From the NCBI RefSeq assembly GCF_003254395.2, contig NC_037649.1, forward strand, positions 9,573,931 to 9,637,930: a stretch of DNA of 64,000 nucleotides, read 5' to 3'. The stretch is from Apis mellifera. Lineage: Eukaryota; Arthropoda; Insecta; Hymenoptera; Apidae. The notes beneath the pieces were generated by a model. That model ran no database searches. It saw nothing but the letters and a program-made list of their open reading frames with translations, and was not told the DNA's origin. Both the position numbers and the translations under genes were made by a program. Shown here piece by piece: positions 1 through 12,553 of this stretch; the stretch's first letter is position 1, and each line of letters starts with the position of its first letter.

Positions 1-2054
1 TTTTTTCGTCGCGATTTTTATGGACAATGAGCGAAATAAAATTGTCTTATATATCTTATCTCGTAAACTCAGTATCATTATAAAGTATCATTATATCGAC
101 AAGGTTTCTTCTTCTCTAGTTCAAATGAAATTAAACTTCGCCAAGTCTGATTCGACTTTCTCTCTTTCTTCCACGAATCACTACTCTCTTCCAAACGTTG
201 CTCGCCAACGACTCCATCGAAACGAGAAGATATTGAATCCCGAACGAAAAGCTGGAACGAAGAATTACGTTCAATCGTAACGTGACACGGGGTGGGTGGC
301 CTACCACCCACGCTTCGACCCTCGACCCAAACGGACGTTTCGTCGAAATTTACACATCGTATGCCCCGCGGTGGGCCGACGATTTTCGTAATTTTCGTCC
401 GGAAACGGACACGTGCGCCTCGAAACTCGAACACGAGCAAGGGTGGGTCACGTGCCGTCCCACAGCGCAACGTCCTTAATGAAAAATGCGGGATGGTTGG
501 CGCGGCGTTCCTTAAACGGCGCGGTCGTAACGGAAATATGCAAACATCGAACGGCGTTGCGGTGGTTCGAGATGGATATTGGACGAGGGCTCCTGATTCC
601 ACGCTCCGGGCTGAATTTTGAAACGATGTTGAATTTTTGGTTCGATTAATACGGGGGAATCTATACGCGAGAGTACAGATGGAGAGGCGAGAGAAAGTAT
701 TTCAGAGTGTGTTTAGTCTGCGGGTTGGCTCGAAAGGGATGGATATTCGTGTAATTTTATCCTATCCTTTTCCTTCTTTCCCCTTTTTTCGCACATATTA
801 CACGCGACGAGTCACGTTTAATTTATTAATATCGCTGAATTTTTACGCAACGAATCTAGTCTCGAGAAGGAAGGGAACGGAATAATCGACGAGGAGTCAG
901 ATTTAATCGGGCGCGACGAATACGTATATCGAATAATAAACGCGAATAAACGTATTACATTTTATACGGTTAAGTGGATTATAATATTTATCCGAGATTC
1001 GGGGGAGCTGCAATATCGAAATTTTACACGGGGTTACGTCCCAACCAAATATCCAACGTTAATTTGCATCAAGGGATTACCCGTTACGTAAAGGCACGCC
1101 TACCGATAATTTGCGATGAAAAATTACGATAAGTGCGCGGCCGTGCACGCGGTGCGCTTCCAGGCCAGTTTTTGGATTTAACGGGCTCCGCCAACCGTAA
1201 AATTGTTTCGAGCGGGCCGATTAAAGTTGCTACCGGTTACCTTCCAAGGGCTAAATGTTAATTTAGACCACGGATTTCTCCATTACACCAAGGATAATTA
1301 ACTTTTACACAGCTCGATCGTCGCGATCCCTTACAGTTCGCGCGAGAACTTTTACGATTATACGCGCCCGGTATTTTCACCTTTCGAAAATTTCTCTGAT
1401 ATTTTGGAAAGAAAAATGTTTCGATGGAGGAGAAACAAGTGAAGAAGTTATTTAAACAATAACTCGATGTGATAAATCGGGGATCGATATTACATCGAAC
1501 AAGAAATATCCCGATAATCCCAGATAATCATAAACCGCGTTTAGATTTAAGTCACGCTTGCAAATTTACTAGTAGAATCTTCATAGTACAGAAAAATCGA
1601 GACCAATTCTCTCTCGATAAGATCGAATTGAGGAATAATAATTCGAATCAATCGTAACGACTTCCAATCCTCGAGTAATTTTTTTCGTGAAAAATTGAAA
1701 GCGAGACAAAGTATATTATTTACAATTACCATTATAATTGTCGACGTACTAATTGCCACGTTGAGCAGTTTGCAGACGCGACCGAATACGTGTACAAAGT
1801 TTCGTTACCACGTCAGAGGCAAAATGTTCGAGACAAGGCAAGAGCTCGAGATGCAAATTCCAAAATTTCCCGACAACCAGCGTGCAACGTCTTGCAACGA
1901 CCTCCGAGCACGAGACAGAGACAGAGATCCGCGCTTCGACCTTGCTATACTCTCGACACGAGAAAGAATCGCAATTTACGAAGCAACGTTAAGCAGCTTT
2001 AAGCTCGATACGGATGGCAAGGGTTAAAGAGGGTCGTTCCAGGAATCGTACGAG
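1..2054. other. Non-coding stretch, no gene recognised
   Basis: No family is recognised in any frame. At 78-602 (minus) and at 282-649 (three plus-strand frames) several frames are open at once over the same CpG-rich sequence, which points to stop-poor composition rather than coding. From about 900 to 1,700 the sequence is more AT-rich, with ordinary stop density. I see no splice-site pair flanking an open segment and no RNA gene. Confidence 0.6.
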
Positions 2055-2213
2055 ATGCCGCGAGCAAAAAGGCGTGCCAGCAGTTGCCTCCTCTGTGATT
2101 TACCAGCCAACCCCCTGCCACCGCCCCCGGAGTTGTCCAACTGTTGTTCAAACTGTTGCGAGCACGGGTTACGCGATATCAACCTGAGAATTATGAGCCC
2201 TCGTGATGAATAG
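2055..2213 (+). CDS. Small cysteine-rich open frame, uncertain
   Basis: A 52-codon ATG-to-TAG frame. The product has a basic start (MPRAKRR), then CLLC, a proline run (PLPPPP) and a dense cysteine patch (NCCSNCCEHG), with six cysteines in about 25 residues. I do not recognise it. There is no signal peptide and no obvious cysteine-knot spacing, so it does not look like a secreted toxin or hormone. A polypyrimidine tract ending in CAG lies at 2265, just downstream, so the stretch could instead be flanking intron. It could also be chance, since frames of this size arise often at this base composition. I report it because its residue pattern is unusual among the short frames here. Confidence 0.1.
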   Translation: MPRAKRRASSCLLCDLPANPLPPPPELSNCCSNCCEHGLRDINLRIMSPRDE

Positions 2214-3271
2214 CTGTTTTTTCGAGAGAAAAAAATATCGATAGCATTCCTTTTTTTTTTTCAGAAACAAGCATCGTTTCTCGAGTCATTAAATAATTAT
2301 CCCAATCAAGAAGATCGAGCAAATTTATTATTCTTAAACGTGCTTCCCTCTTCGAAACATACGTACATACAGGGGGAAAAAAAAATAAAAGAGACGTCGA
2401 ACATCGATCGAGCGTAAACCCAAATTTGACACAGGGTACGCGAACAGAAGGGAGGGATGATCTCCCTTCCTACGTTTGTCTCGTTCGAAACAAACTGGGA
2501 AACAACTATTTAATGCGGATAACAACATTGTGTGTAGTGTTCCCATTGTCGAGGGGCGAGAAAAAAAAGACGAAGCAGAGGAAGAGAGAAAAGAAGAAAA
2601 AAGAGGAGAGAAATATTCACCCTCGAGGAAATATCGAGGAGGGAGAGAATAGTCGAACAATTTCCGTTCGATTTCACGCCTCCTCTGTCAACATTAGCGA
2701 AAATATCGTTGCGACGGCGCGGCAGATGCGACAGAGGAGGAGGATCTCGCAGTGTGTACTTACATAAATTGAAGGAGGGGAGGGTCGCGACGACATATGT
2801 CGCCGATGCATCTCGCGACAAAAGGAGGAAAATATCGGCGGCGTGAAATTAGGGCGGCGAATCGGGAGTGCGAGATCGAGCGTGAAACGACGTAATATAA
2901 GGGGAGTGACGCACAGATTGGGGAGGGAGGGGGGGAAAGATATGGACAACGCGTGGCCGCGGCCCCCCATGGGAGAGGACGAGCTCGCCTCATTTCCGCA
3001 CCCGCTATATTAACCGATTAATTAGAAATCGTTGCCTCCTCGTCGACGCCATCTTAATCTAAGGGGAGCCTCTCGAGCGGGGGATGCTCGTCAGTGTGGA
3101 AATTACGCCCGTGGAGAATACGGAGAAATTACGCCATCGCTCACCGCTCCAACTTCCTAATTTCCTACTTTTTCCAAACAAATTTCCGAGACTCGATTGG
3201 AATCGATTAATCCTGCCGCTCCAATATATATCTTTTCCAATTTACAAGAAACACGTACACGTTGTGGATGG
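2214..3271. other. Non-coding stretch with purine-rich blocks
   Basis: It holds a strong splice-acceptor-like tract of T ending in CAG at 2265, followed by a frame open for about 50 codons to about 2,414. The sequence from about 2,550 to 2,660 is an almost pure purine block on the plus strand. A G-quadruplex motif lies at 2920-2935. The open frames at 2334-2993 on both strands are translations of purine/pyrimidine tracts (KKK, EEE, SSS, LSS) and are not believed. Confidence 0.5.
2920..2935 (+). other. G-quadruplex motif
   Basis: Three G runs (4, 3 and 7 bases) are separated by single A bases. The 7-base run can supply two triplets, giving four G-tracts with one-base loops on the plus strand. 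Confidence 0.6.
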
Positions 3272-3293
3272 ATATATATATATATATATATAT
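3272..3293. repeat. (AT)11 microsatellite
   Basis: Twenty-two bases of perfect AT alternation. A homopolymer of 16 A lies 100 bp further on, at 3398-3413. Confidence 0.97.
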
Positions 3294-6200
3294 GTTGTAC
3301 TTTCACCGAGTACGCTTTTAAATTCTGCAAATTGGCACGAATTATCGCCGCCGTTGCGGCAAAAGAAAACACGCCGTGTTTCCCCGTCGAGGAAAGTAAA
3401 AAAAAAAAAAAAAGTGTTCGTTCACGCTCGATCGATCGTTAGAGAGGAAAGACAGCGGATGGTTCTTTCGTTGGCCGATAATGCCTAAAGGGGGCGGAGA
3501 TATTGCGCCGGTGAAAAAAAAACGTGATAATTGGATCTCCGCACGGAACAGGTGGTCGGCGACGATTTTTCTCTTTATTTGCGCCAGATTTTTAATGAGA
3601 TTAATAAAAAAAGGAACGCGTATTCTCCGCGTCTAATTCTATAAGTTATTTAATAAATTTGTCCAGGATCAACAGGTATTCCCATCGTTGCTCGAATAAT
3701 CGATTCGCTCGTTGTGAAACGATTAACGTGATAACGATCGAACGTCAAATTTGTTTCAATCCTCGATGTTATTCATCCATTCGATCACTGATGTTTATCC
3801 CTTCGTATGTTTTAATCCTGTAATCTTCGAATCTTCGAATTTTCTACGTAGATTCTTTTTCTAACGAGACGGAGATTTCGATGACGAGGGCTCGATAAGA
3901 TAAGGAAAATTCGTCGGGGCGTCCATCGAACTAAACAACTAAATACCCGCATCTTCTAAACTTGGCCGCGCCATTGCACGGCACTCGCCGATGCGGCGCA
4001 CCGCGCCATTGCACCCACGCAGTGGAAAAGAGGTTGTAAATGTGGACCAAGGCTACGGATTGTAATGCGATACCCAACTGCTTTCGCACGTATGTTGCAA
4101 ATCCTTGGTTCACGCCCCGTTTTTCTTATGTTAATTTATTCCACCGTGGCTATCAATCGGCCCCATTTCACTATCGATGATCGCATAGCCGCGCGCATTT
4201 CTCCGCAAATTCGTGCGAAAACAAATCCCCCTTCGTTTTTCTCTCCCCGTTTCATCGGGATAGAAGGGACGAGCGATGAACGCGCATCTGCTCCAAACTT
4301 TTCCAATTTTATCTGGCAACGCGTTACCTTTTGTTTCGCATCTCCTCAGAGAGAAATGGATTTTCTTGCGGAATACACGTATACGTTAAACATTTTATAC
4401 GCGGCATACTTGGAATACGATGGGAAGAGATATCTTGGCTTTGCCAACTTTGCAAACGAACCATCTCGCGCGTATTCTTCCTTTCCTCTTCGCGCCGCAA
4501 CAGCATGAATCAACTCGAGGTCTTCGACTCGGTCGATTTTTCCATTTCTTTATCTTTTTCTTTTTTTTTCTTAACGTTTAATCGCAGGATTCGATTAACA
4601 GGATGGAAGAATGGACCGTGGAAACTAGGAAGAAAGGGAAAGAGGGAGATAGGTAAAGGTTTGTCGATAGGAATGCTCCTTTCAGGGGTTCGATTTCACA
4701 GGTAACCGGGCGGGCAAAGAAACGACAAAAGGATACTGACAGAAGGAATTCGGTGAATATCAGCCACGGCACGCCACCTATCAAAGCGTACAATAAAAGC
4801 CAAACGAACCGTGAATTTTCCGCCGTCACGCGTCCAATACTTTTCCCCTCCCCAATGGCGAAAAATATCCATAGACGAGGGAAAAGTATCTGGCAGCAGA
4901 GCGTACGGGACGCGCGGATCGGTGTCTGCGTAAACCCTTCCATCGAATCGTCCTCCTCCTCCTCCTCCTCGCGCTCAGACATGCAAATAACTCGTCGGCT
5001 TACGACGAGCTTCCCCGCTCGATTTGCCAGCCAATCCATGCCCAATAACGCTAATTCGATCGGTTACGGGAACCGTTCATTAGTTCCCTCTACGAAACTT
5101 TTCTATTTCGATTCTATCCGAAATCGAGGATGTCTCTTTCACTGCTACTTTATTACGGCGTGTGGTTATTCCGGAAGCCCCTGCGTATATCCAGACGGCG
5201 CTAAATAATCACAGAGAGAGAAAGATCGAAGGGAGAGAAGGTTGGCCGAGACGACGTATATCGGAATCGATATAACGGATCGTGGCAAGTCAAAGCCTCT
5301 CCCTCTCTGGACAAGGAACCACTTCGGACGGATTTCGCTTCATATTGCCGCTGCAGGGGCTTCGAACCGGTTAAAGGCGGTTGCGTACGTGGCGTTACCG
5401 TTTTCTCGAACCGTGTTCTCGTGTAAAAGTGGCGAACACACACAGTGTATATATATGTACGTACGTACGAAGGAGTATCCGGAAGGAAGGAGGAAGACGA
5501 AGAGGAGGAGCGGGGAAAGGCCTTTGAACGGTGTTACCCCGAGACAAAGCCATCATCTCAGCATTGTCTGGGCCAAACCAAGCAAATCAACCGCCAACCG
5601 CTTCTCCTCCTCCGTCACCCACCTCCTCGCGCACTCCTGCTCTCTCGAGTCCAAGCTCATCCTTTGCCCCTTGTGCTTTCGCGCCAACACCGTGCATGCA
5701 GGCCAACCCCCTCCCCCTCGGCTACCAAAGGAAGCCGCTGCCTCCGTTCATCCACGTCGTGCCCCAACTTCCAACTCTCTATCCTTGCCCTGCATCTTTC
5801 GCCAAGGAAATCGAAACTTTCCTCTTACAGGTTTGCCACACGGGTTGCTCGAAACGAGAGCAAGCGGGACGGTTACTTCGTACAGGTTTGAGAAACGTCG
5901 GATTGAGAAGTATAATTGTCGTGTTTTGAGATGGAATGCCAGAGAAGATGGAATTTTAGACAAGTTTTCAACCAGGTCGAAATTGTATCGTACGAAAATA
6001 TATACGTGTGTATTTTTCGGCACGATGGCGAGCCGATAACGTGGGAGTGTGAGTCACGCCGCTCACGTAGGAGGAAGAAAAAAAAATCGAATGGATGTAA
6101 TTTCATCGCGAGGCATCGAGTTCTTCGAGATATATATATATATATATAATATTATTGGCCGCCTTGGGAATCGCAATGAGCGAAGCGAATGGAAACACGT

Positions 6201-7387
6201 TAGAGGACGCGTTGGCTCTACGATTATTAACAGTCTCCTTTCGAGTCTCTTTCGAACAAATGTTTGTTAATTTCGGAATATCAATCGACGAGAAGGAACG
6301 TTTTATTTTGACTCTATTTCGAAACGATACAATGTACTGTCGCTCGTTTTCCCGATTTTCTCATTTTAAGAATCAAAATGGAAGAGCGGTTGAACTATTT
6401 TCACGCGTCTAAAAGATTTCCGGTACGAAAACCTTTCTCAGATCTTTCGTCGAGGCGGGAATACACTTTTCGGTATCGGGCTCACGTTTGGAACAGTCGC
6501 CGTCGAGTCATCGTGGCGCACGGTTGTAAAACTTTGTTCCTTACTTTTCCCTGCTATTCCCTCGCGAAGGAACCTCCCTCCCTCCCTGGAAATCCTCTCC
6601 AAGAATATATATTCTCTCAGATTCCTACGCGAAATGGAAAAATATGAATATTTAACTGCGCTAGTTTTTTAAAAGGGGGAGGGAGGGGAAAAAAAAGGAA
6701 CAGTGGATCGAGCGCAGTGTTCATGACGTGTTGGTGGCCGGTAAAACGGTAAAAGCGTGAGTAAAACGACGAGCGGCATATTAACCGGAAACGCCGGCCT
6801 CCAAGCACAGGTGGTTGCGTGAAACCCGTCTCCACCCAAGCCGCCATTGGGTTCACGCTACGTTACGCACATTCCACCTTGCTGCTCGAATAGCGTACAT
6901 TCTTCGCGTACACGCAACCTGCACGTGTTCCAATCCGACATAAAACGATAGCTTATCGATGAATTTTTATCCTCAACTTCTCCGATATTATTATTATTAT
7001 TATCGTAAATTATACGTAAAGTTGATACGTACCGGTTTCGGTAAATTTCAAAGCATATTTCGATCGTTGATAATGAAACAAGTAGACACGTGGATGATGT
7101 AAGTGAAAAGAAGAAAAAAATATACATCTTTTTCATTACGCAGTTTCTTACGCTTCGTTAAAATTTACGAAACGAAGCCTATCTATCATTATCCACTGTT
7201 CCGGAAGGATTAAGATAATAATCCGAGACCTTGTAGCGCGGCACACGAGGCGTGTAATTAATTCAGTTTAGTTTAATAACGATCATTCGAACGGACTAAT
7301 TTAAAGATAGACAACGAAACAAACGTTCTCCAAGAGATCTACGAAAGAGAGATCTACGTAAGAAAAATTGCCGAGCGAATCGTGAAA
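3294..7387. other. Non-coding stretch with long overlapping open frames
   Basis: It holds the poly-A at 3398-3413, a (TCC) run near 4951, an alternating purine-pyrimidine tract with GTAC repeats at 5445-5469, and (AT)9 at 6130-6148. A 265-codon frame at 5242-6039 is the longest plus-strand frame, but two other plus frames (5445-5891 and 5531-5929) are open over the same bases. None shows a recognisable domain, and proline and serine dominate because the DNA is C-rich. No gene is called. Confidence 0.55.
6130..6148. repeat. (TA)9 microsatellite
   Basis: Perfect AT alternation beside the sequence GAGA, with AT-rich bases beyond. Confidence 0.95.
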
Positions 7388-7414
7388 GAAGAAGAAGAAG
7401 AAGAAGAAGAAGAA
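7388..7414 (+). repeat. (GAA)9 microsatellite
   Basis: Nine perfect GAA units, read as polyglutamate in an adjacent open frame (7382-7621) that otherwise shows no known domain. The homopurine strand could form triplex DNA. Confidence 0.96.
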
Positions 7415-9127
7415 GACGTTAGTTCAATATCCAGAGAGCGTAATTCACGCTGGCAATATCCGTGCACCTGTGCGCGCTTATGGATCAGGATGGATCCGGG
7501 TATGGAAGCGAGCGAGGAGGGGCGAAGACAAGCTCTGGTCGTCGACAGTTACGACGATGACTATGACGAGGTCTGCGGGTTTGCGGTTAACCCTATGCAC
7601 CAGCCGGGGAGAGAGAAATAGGGTCAGTGCGTTGCATGCGAATAACAGCTAATCGCTGTCTAATAAGTTTGCCCGCATAATCGATAACAGACGTCGCCTC
7701 GAGCGCCGCTTTAACAGCAGCAGGAGGGGGTGGAGGAGAGGGTGGAGGAAACCGCGGAGGATTTCCACGATAACGCTCGATAAATGATATTCGATCGATT
7801 GCCTCGTTGATGGCACGCGGCGACAATCGATTTCCAAGAATCGTTCCATTACCGATTTACGCTGGGCAAATTTCTCAACGCGCCGATCGTCCTACGTTTC
7901 GTCGAAAAGAAGAGAAAGGTGTTCTGCGCGCGCCAATTTTTTTTTTCGAGAGAGGGAACAAAAATGGTACGATACGAATCTACCGTTGTACGGGACGGTT
8001 AATAACGGAGGCAGATACAACAGCGATCGACAGCAATATCGACGGGGTATTATACGCGTGCCATCCATCGATGCCATTTGCAATCGTGCCGCTCGTAGCT
8101 GACGGCCAGATCTCGTTTCAGTTTCGACGATTATACGAGGTGAGTCTGCAATAACGCCGACTGCTTTCTCCGACTATTCCCCCATCCTCCCCAATAATCG
8201 ACAACCTGTTACGGGGTTTCCATTTAAATAAACCTCGCTCGGATCCCGCCCGATTTCAATTTTATCCCCGAATTTAAACCTAACCTCGCTCAGGTTTAAC
8301 CGCGTTTGTCTTTTTCGCGATCGTCTTGAGATCGGCTAATCAACCGTTTTTTTTTCTTTTTTTGATGGATGGATAGAAGGAAATTAACGGAATACTTCTC
8401 TATATCGGGTGGATAATCCGATTAACGCCGCCAAAGGGAGAGAAAAAGGGAAAGCTACGAAATTACTTGGACTCGGATTGGCGATTTAACGAAGGAAAAG
8501 AGAGGGGGGGTGGGTTTTTCCTTTCTACAAATTCAACGAGAATTATGATTTCATTAAGGAACGGAAAATCGTTCCGATAGCGCGGAATCGTTTCCTTATA
8601 AAGAAAATTGCGGTATATTTATAAAGGTACGGGCAGACAGCGGAGGAAAAATTGAACGAAGTTAATTATCCGGGGAACGTTTATTTCCAGTTACGGGGAA
8701 ATTAAAAGAAGGAAGGAGAAAGGAGGGGGGAGGAGAGGGGATAAAGTAGGATAGAGTTGGAAAGACAACGGATATCTAAAGAATTTCACCCGTCCTCGAT
8801 AAGTTTTCAACCACTTTCCCTTGCCATTTCTTTTTCGTTCACCATTCACCAAGGATTGCTCTTTATCTTCCGTTCGATCGAAAAAAAACTTTCGTCGCCA
8901 CGTTTTTAAATTCCACTTTTTTCACTCGAACGAATCTGACCGATTTTTTTCAATCGCGTCCACCATAATTATTGCCAGTCTTTTCTCTCTTTCCTTTTTA
9001 TCCGAAAATCACAAAATTATTCCTCGAATATCTCTTTCCTCGGTCATCGCCGAGATCCCTGAAGGGAACCAGACTCTCTCGCGATTCTGTGGGCTCATCG
9101 TGTGGGCGTCGAATGGTTAGATGCGCG
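7415..9127. other. Non-coding stretch with one candidate splice donor
   Basis: A 115-codon frame at 7807-8154 runs across a good donor (GAG then GTGAGT, GT at 8140-8141). If it were an exon it would end in phase 0 after the residues FRRLYE. The product contains FFF and EEK runs from a T tract and purines, and matches no family I know. The rest is CpG-rich, with a purine block near 8,690-8,760. Confidence 0.45.
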
Positions 9128-9163
9128 CCCCCCTCGCTCCCCTCCGCCTCCCTCCCTGTCCCC
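9128..9163 (-). other. G-quadruplex motif (minus strand)
   Basis: The plus strand is C-rich with six C runs of at least three. On the minus strand G runs of 4, 3, 3, 4 and 6 are separated by loops of 3, 1, 7 and 5 bases, a canonical quadruplex arrangement. Confidence 0.55.
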
Positions 9164-9304
9164 AGCTGCCAGGGCAATCCCCCTGCAACTCCTGTGCATT
9201 ACGGTGTCGGTTGGGTATCGTAGACAGACCGCGTCCGCCGTCCATCATGTCGTTAATGTACGTCGTTTTCTCTCCTATCTCTCCTCCCTGTCCCTTTTCT
9301 CTCT

Positions 9305-9320
9305 TCTCTCTCTCTCTCTC
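9305..9320. repeat. (TC)8 microsatellite in a pyrimidine tract
   Basis: It sits in a 100-bp stretch of nearly pure C and T (about 9,270-9,340). On the minus strand this reads as GA, the binding sequence of GAGA-factor-type proteins. Confidence 0.9.
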
Positions 9321-9876
9321 TTTCCTCTCTCGTAAGCGCGCCTGTCGCGTGCATCTCTTCCATTCCAGTTTCTTCTCTGTCTTCGTTCTGTCTTCGTCGT
9401 CGTCGTTTTACGATTTTCCGCGTTTTTCCCCTCCCTCTCTCCCACGGTTTTTGCGCGGAGGACGTCATCGAATCGCTTAAAGCTTAAACTCTTGCTTTCC
9501 CGCAGTAACGTTGCGCATCGACGAGGAATGATTCTAATCAGTTTAATTAATCGTTATCCATCGGGAGAATATTCGAATCTTAAAAGTTTCGACTTCTTTT
9601 CCCTTCGATTTTCATTCTTCTTTTTCTCTCTCTCTCCGTCTTGAAAGAAAAACGAATAGGCCTAGCTCGCAAAGTTTCACGGAGGAATTGCGAATTCCAC
9701 GGCCGAAAGTGGAATATATCTTCGTTCTTGCAACCGGTATGGAAATGTCTTAATTAACTGCAACTCGTAACTAACTCTGCCCACCTGCTTTCTTTTCCCT
9801 GGGACGCCGAGTCGCTGCCTCGTCTCTCAATTTATTATTTCAACGTGCCACTTCATAAATTATTCATGTACACATA

Positions 9877-9917
9877 GTATATATACATATATATATATTT
9901 TATATATATATTATATA
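9877..9917. repeat. AT-alternating low-complexity tract
   Basis: A compound TA repeat broken by a C and short T runs. Confidence 0.9.
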
Positions 9918-10150
9918 GCAGAATGTACTCCCTCTCACTTATTCTCACTCATCTCTCAACTTTCTCGATATATCATATAATATTCCGCGACTGGAAACCA
10001 TTATCCCGATAAGCCAGAGGCTATTTTCTCCAATTTCCCCTCTTTTATTCCACGCTTCCATTCCTTATTTTCCTAACCCTTCTCCCTCGTTCACGATCGA
10101 TTTACGACACTCGTTACATCGATCGTTCCAACAATTTTCTCGCAGAGAAA

Positions 10151-10170
10151 GAGAGAGAGAGAGAGAGAGA
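10151..10170 (+). repeat. (GA)10 microsatellite
   Basis: Ten perfect GA units preceded by GAGAAA. The minus strand reads as a serine-leucine run within a 107-codon frame (10388-10065) that has no other recognisable content. Confidence 0.95.
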
Positions 10171-11929
10171 CACCGAACCAAGAACGAACGATTCGAAGCT
10201 AAGAAACTTCTCCCTTTATCCAAAGATGTAAATCGAAAGATTCCATCTCTTTTTTCCTTTTCTTCTTCCCTCCTCTTTTCGAAGAGATCGAAAACGAAGA
10301 TCGTGCGTGGCTCGAGGAAGCTTATCAACGTTCGACGATGACAGTGATCAAGGAAGAGAGCTCGAATCACGTCGATTGTTAAGGTCATTACGCGCCCCTC
10401 CCGCGCCCCTTCTTCCGGGACTTGGCTCGCAACCGACCTCGCAACGCTTTCGCCTCGTATTAATTTCGGAGTTTACGATCGCAGAGATCCCTCCGCTGCG
10501 CAATCGCGATGTCGAAAGCAACAACTTGCGAACTCTTACTCTTTTTTGTAAAGGAACGGAATCCTGTTGCAAACGATTAAATCCAAATGGGGGAAAAAAA
10601 AAAAGGAACGTACGTATAAATTACTGTCGCAAGTCTCCAGGCATTTTCGAACTCGAATCATCCACTTTCCGCGTCATCCACTTTCACGTTTCGCGATATT
10701 CGCCGTGAATGGAAACTCCAACTTAATCCGCGCGCCACTTTTGCCGAGCAGAATGCAATTCTACGCGTGTTGCTTTCAATTAAAACTTTCACGCGGCTTT
10801 CCAAGTGTCACACCGCTCGTGTCACCGCGCAACTCTTAATTCCCAAACTCGCGGACGGGACTTTTAACCGGCTCGGGATCAGCGTCGTCGTCTTCTTTGT
10901 GGCGCGGAAAGGATTCGCGTGTCGCCTCCACATTTTCAACGAGATATTACGACCCAGTGTTTAAACGCGCTCCTAATTGTTACATAAAAATAAGAAATAA
11001 AAAAAAAAGGTGGTTATTTTCGAAGCGTAATAAAATTCGCAATAGCCAGGACGACGTATCGTAAATTAAGGCAAGTGTTGCTAAATCACCGCGCACAATC
11101 TGCGCATTCCGCACGAAATTGAAACCCTTCCCCCGTATTTACGACCATAGCGGTATTATATTTTAAAGTAATATATCGGCTTAATGATCCAATAATTACG
11201 TACGATTCCGTTATGCCGTTACCGCGCCGTGAAAGGAAGATGTTTTAAAAGCGGCAATAAGATTCGAGGAGAGATGACAGGATCCGAGGGTCATGGACCT
11301 TTGCGCCACGGAAGAAATTGTCGGACAATTGTCGCGGGCTATTTACTCCTTTGTCGAGCACGCTTCTTTTTTTTCCTTTCCTTCTCCCCCCTCCCCTTCT
11401 TTTTTCGAGAAACCCCGAGTACAAACGCGGCCCCTGCTCCAGGTAATCCAGAGAAATCCGCTATGCAATCAACGACTAATTCCTTCCCTCCTCTCTGTCC
11501 ACCCTCCCCCGTTTACGAATACACAGGCGTCGTACTTAGCGATTTCACGATCGTTTAATTTCTCTCCAGTCCCTTTGTTCTCCCCCTCCCCCCCTGTACT
11601 CGACGATTTTTCGGTTTATAAGTTCTAATCTCACGGCACTTTATGCTTTATTTTTCTCTCTAGAAGTGAACGTTACGGTTTAAATTCTGACGAGGAAAGG
11701 AAAGAAAGAGAGAAAGGAAGAAAGAGAAGAATTTGCATTCACAACACAGATGGGAGTCGCGTTTCGCGAATTAAAAAATTGTATACGCTCGGTGTTCGCG
11801 TGATCAAAGAAACTGTTGTTTACAACTGGATCAAAAAAAATGTTTGCTTCGTTAATTAAAGTTTGTACAACTCCGAGTTCTGGAATCCGACAAAGGATTA
11901 ATTGGTTTTCATTGTAATGTTTTATGAAC

Positions 11930-11943
11930 ATATATATATATAT
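11930..11943. repeat. (TA)7 microsatellite
   Basis: Perfect TA alternation in AT-rich surroundings. Confidence 0.9.
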
Positions 11944-12531
11944 TATTTATCAGCGCGCCATTTCCAACGAATGAACTCGATCATCTCCCCCTCCTCGAAA
12001 TATTCCCATCCGCAGAAACGGAAATTCATCGATATCGCGACAATGAGCTAAGCGAAACTCTGCGAGCATTGAACATTCGCAGTTGTCCACTTTCGAAGTT
12101 ATAAACTCGATTTATGAAACGTTTTGCTCGTGATGCGAGGCAAAAACGCGTCACAATCGCTCAACTATTCTCGACGTGGCCGTCTTTTCTCACTCTCCTT
12201 CATCCTCGGTATTTCTCATATTTTTGTTGCCTCTTTTCTCGAAGAAGAACGGCCAATAAAAAAAACGCGCGGAATTAAAAAAAGAGCGCGATTTCAAAAC
12301 AGGGAGACAGAAATTATAAGAAGCAAGCTTCTTCCATTTTCGCGTATTTTTCCATCACGTGGCACGAGCTGATGATACGCCATTTATTTTTCCTTTTTCA
12401 CGTCTCACAGCATTTATCTTGATTGAATCGCATCGACATTTTTCCTGCTCCTTTGAGCCAGTGCATCTCTGCTAACCTACTCTCTTTCTCTTTCTTGCTT
12501 AAAATTTCCTATCCACAGTTCTTCTTAATTT

Positions 12532-12553
12532 TATATATATATGTATATACATA
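12532..12553. repeat. TA/TG alternating tract
   Basis: Twenty-two bases of uninterrupted pyrimidine-purine alternation, made of TA steps with one TG step and one CA step. Confidence 0.85.

Noticed and set aside
5242..6039. 265-codon plus-strand frame
   Set aside because: Two other plus frames are open over the same C-rich bases, the product is Pro/Ser/Arg-rich with no domain, and a stop-poor composition explains the length.
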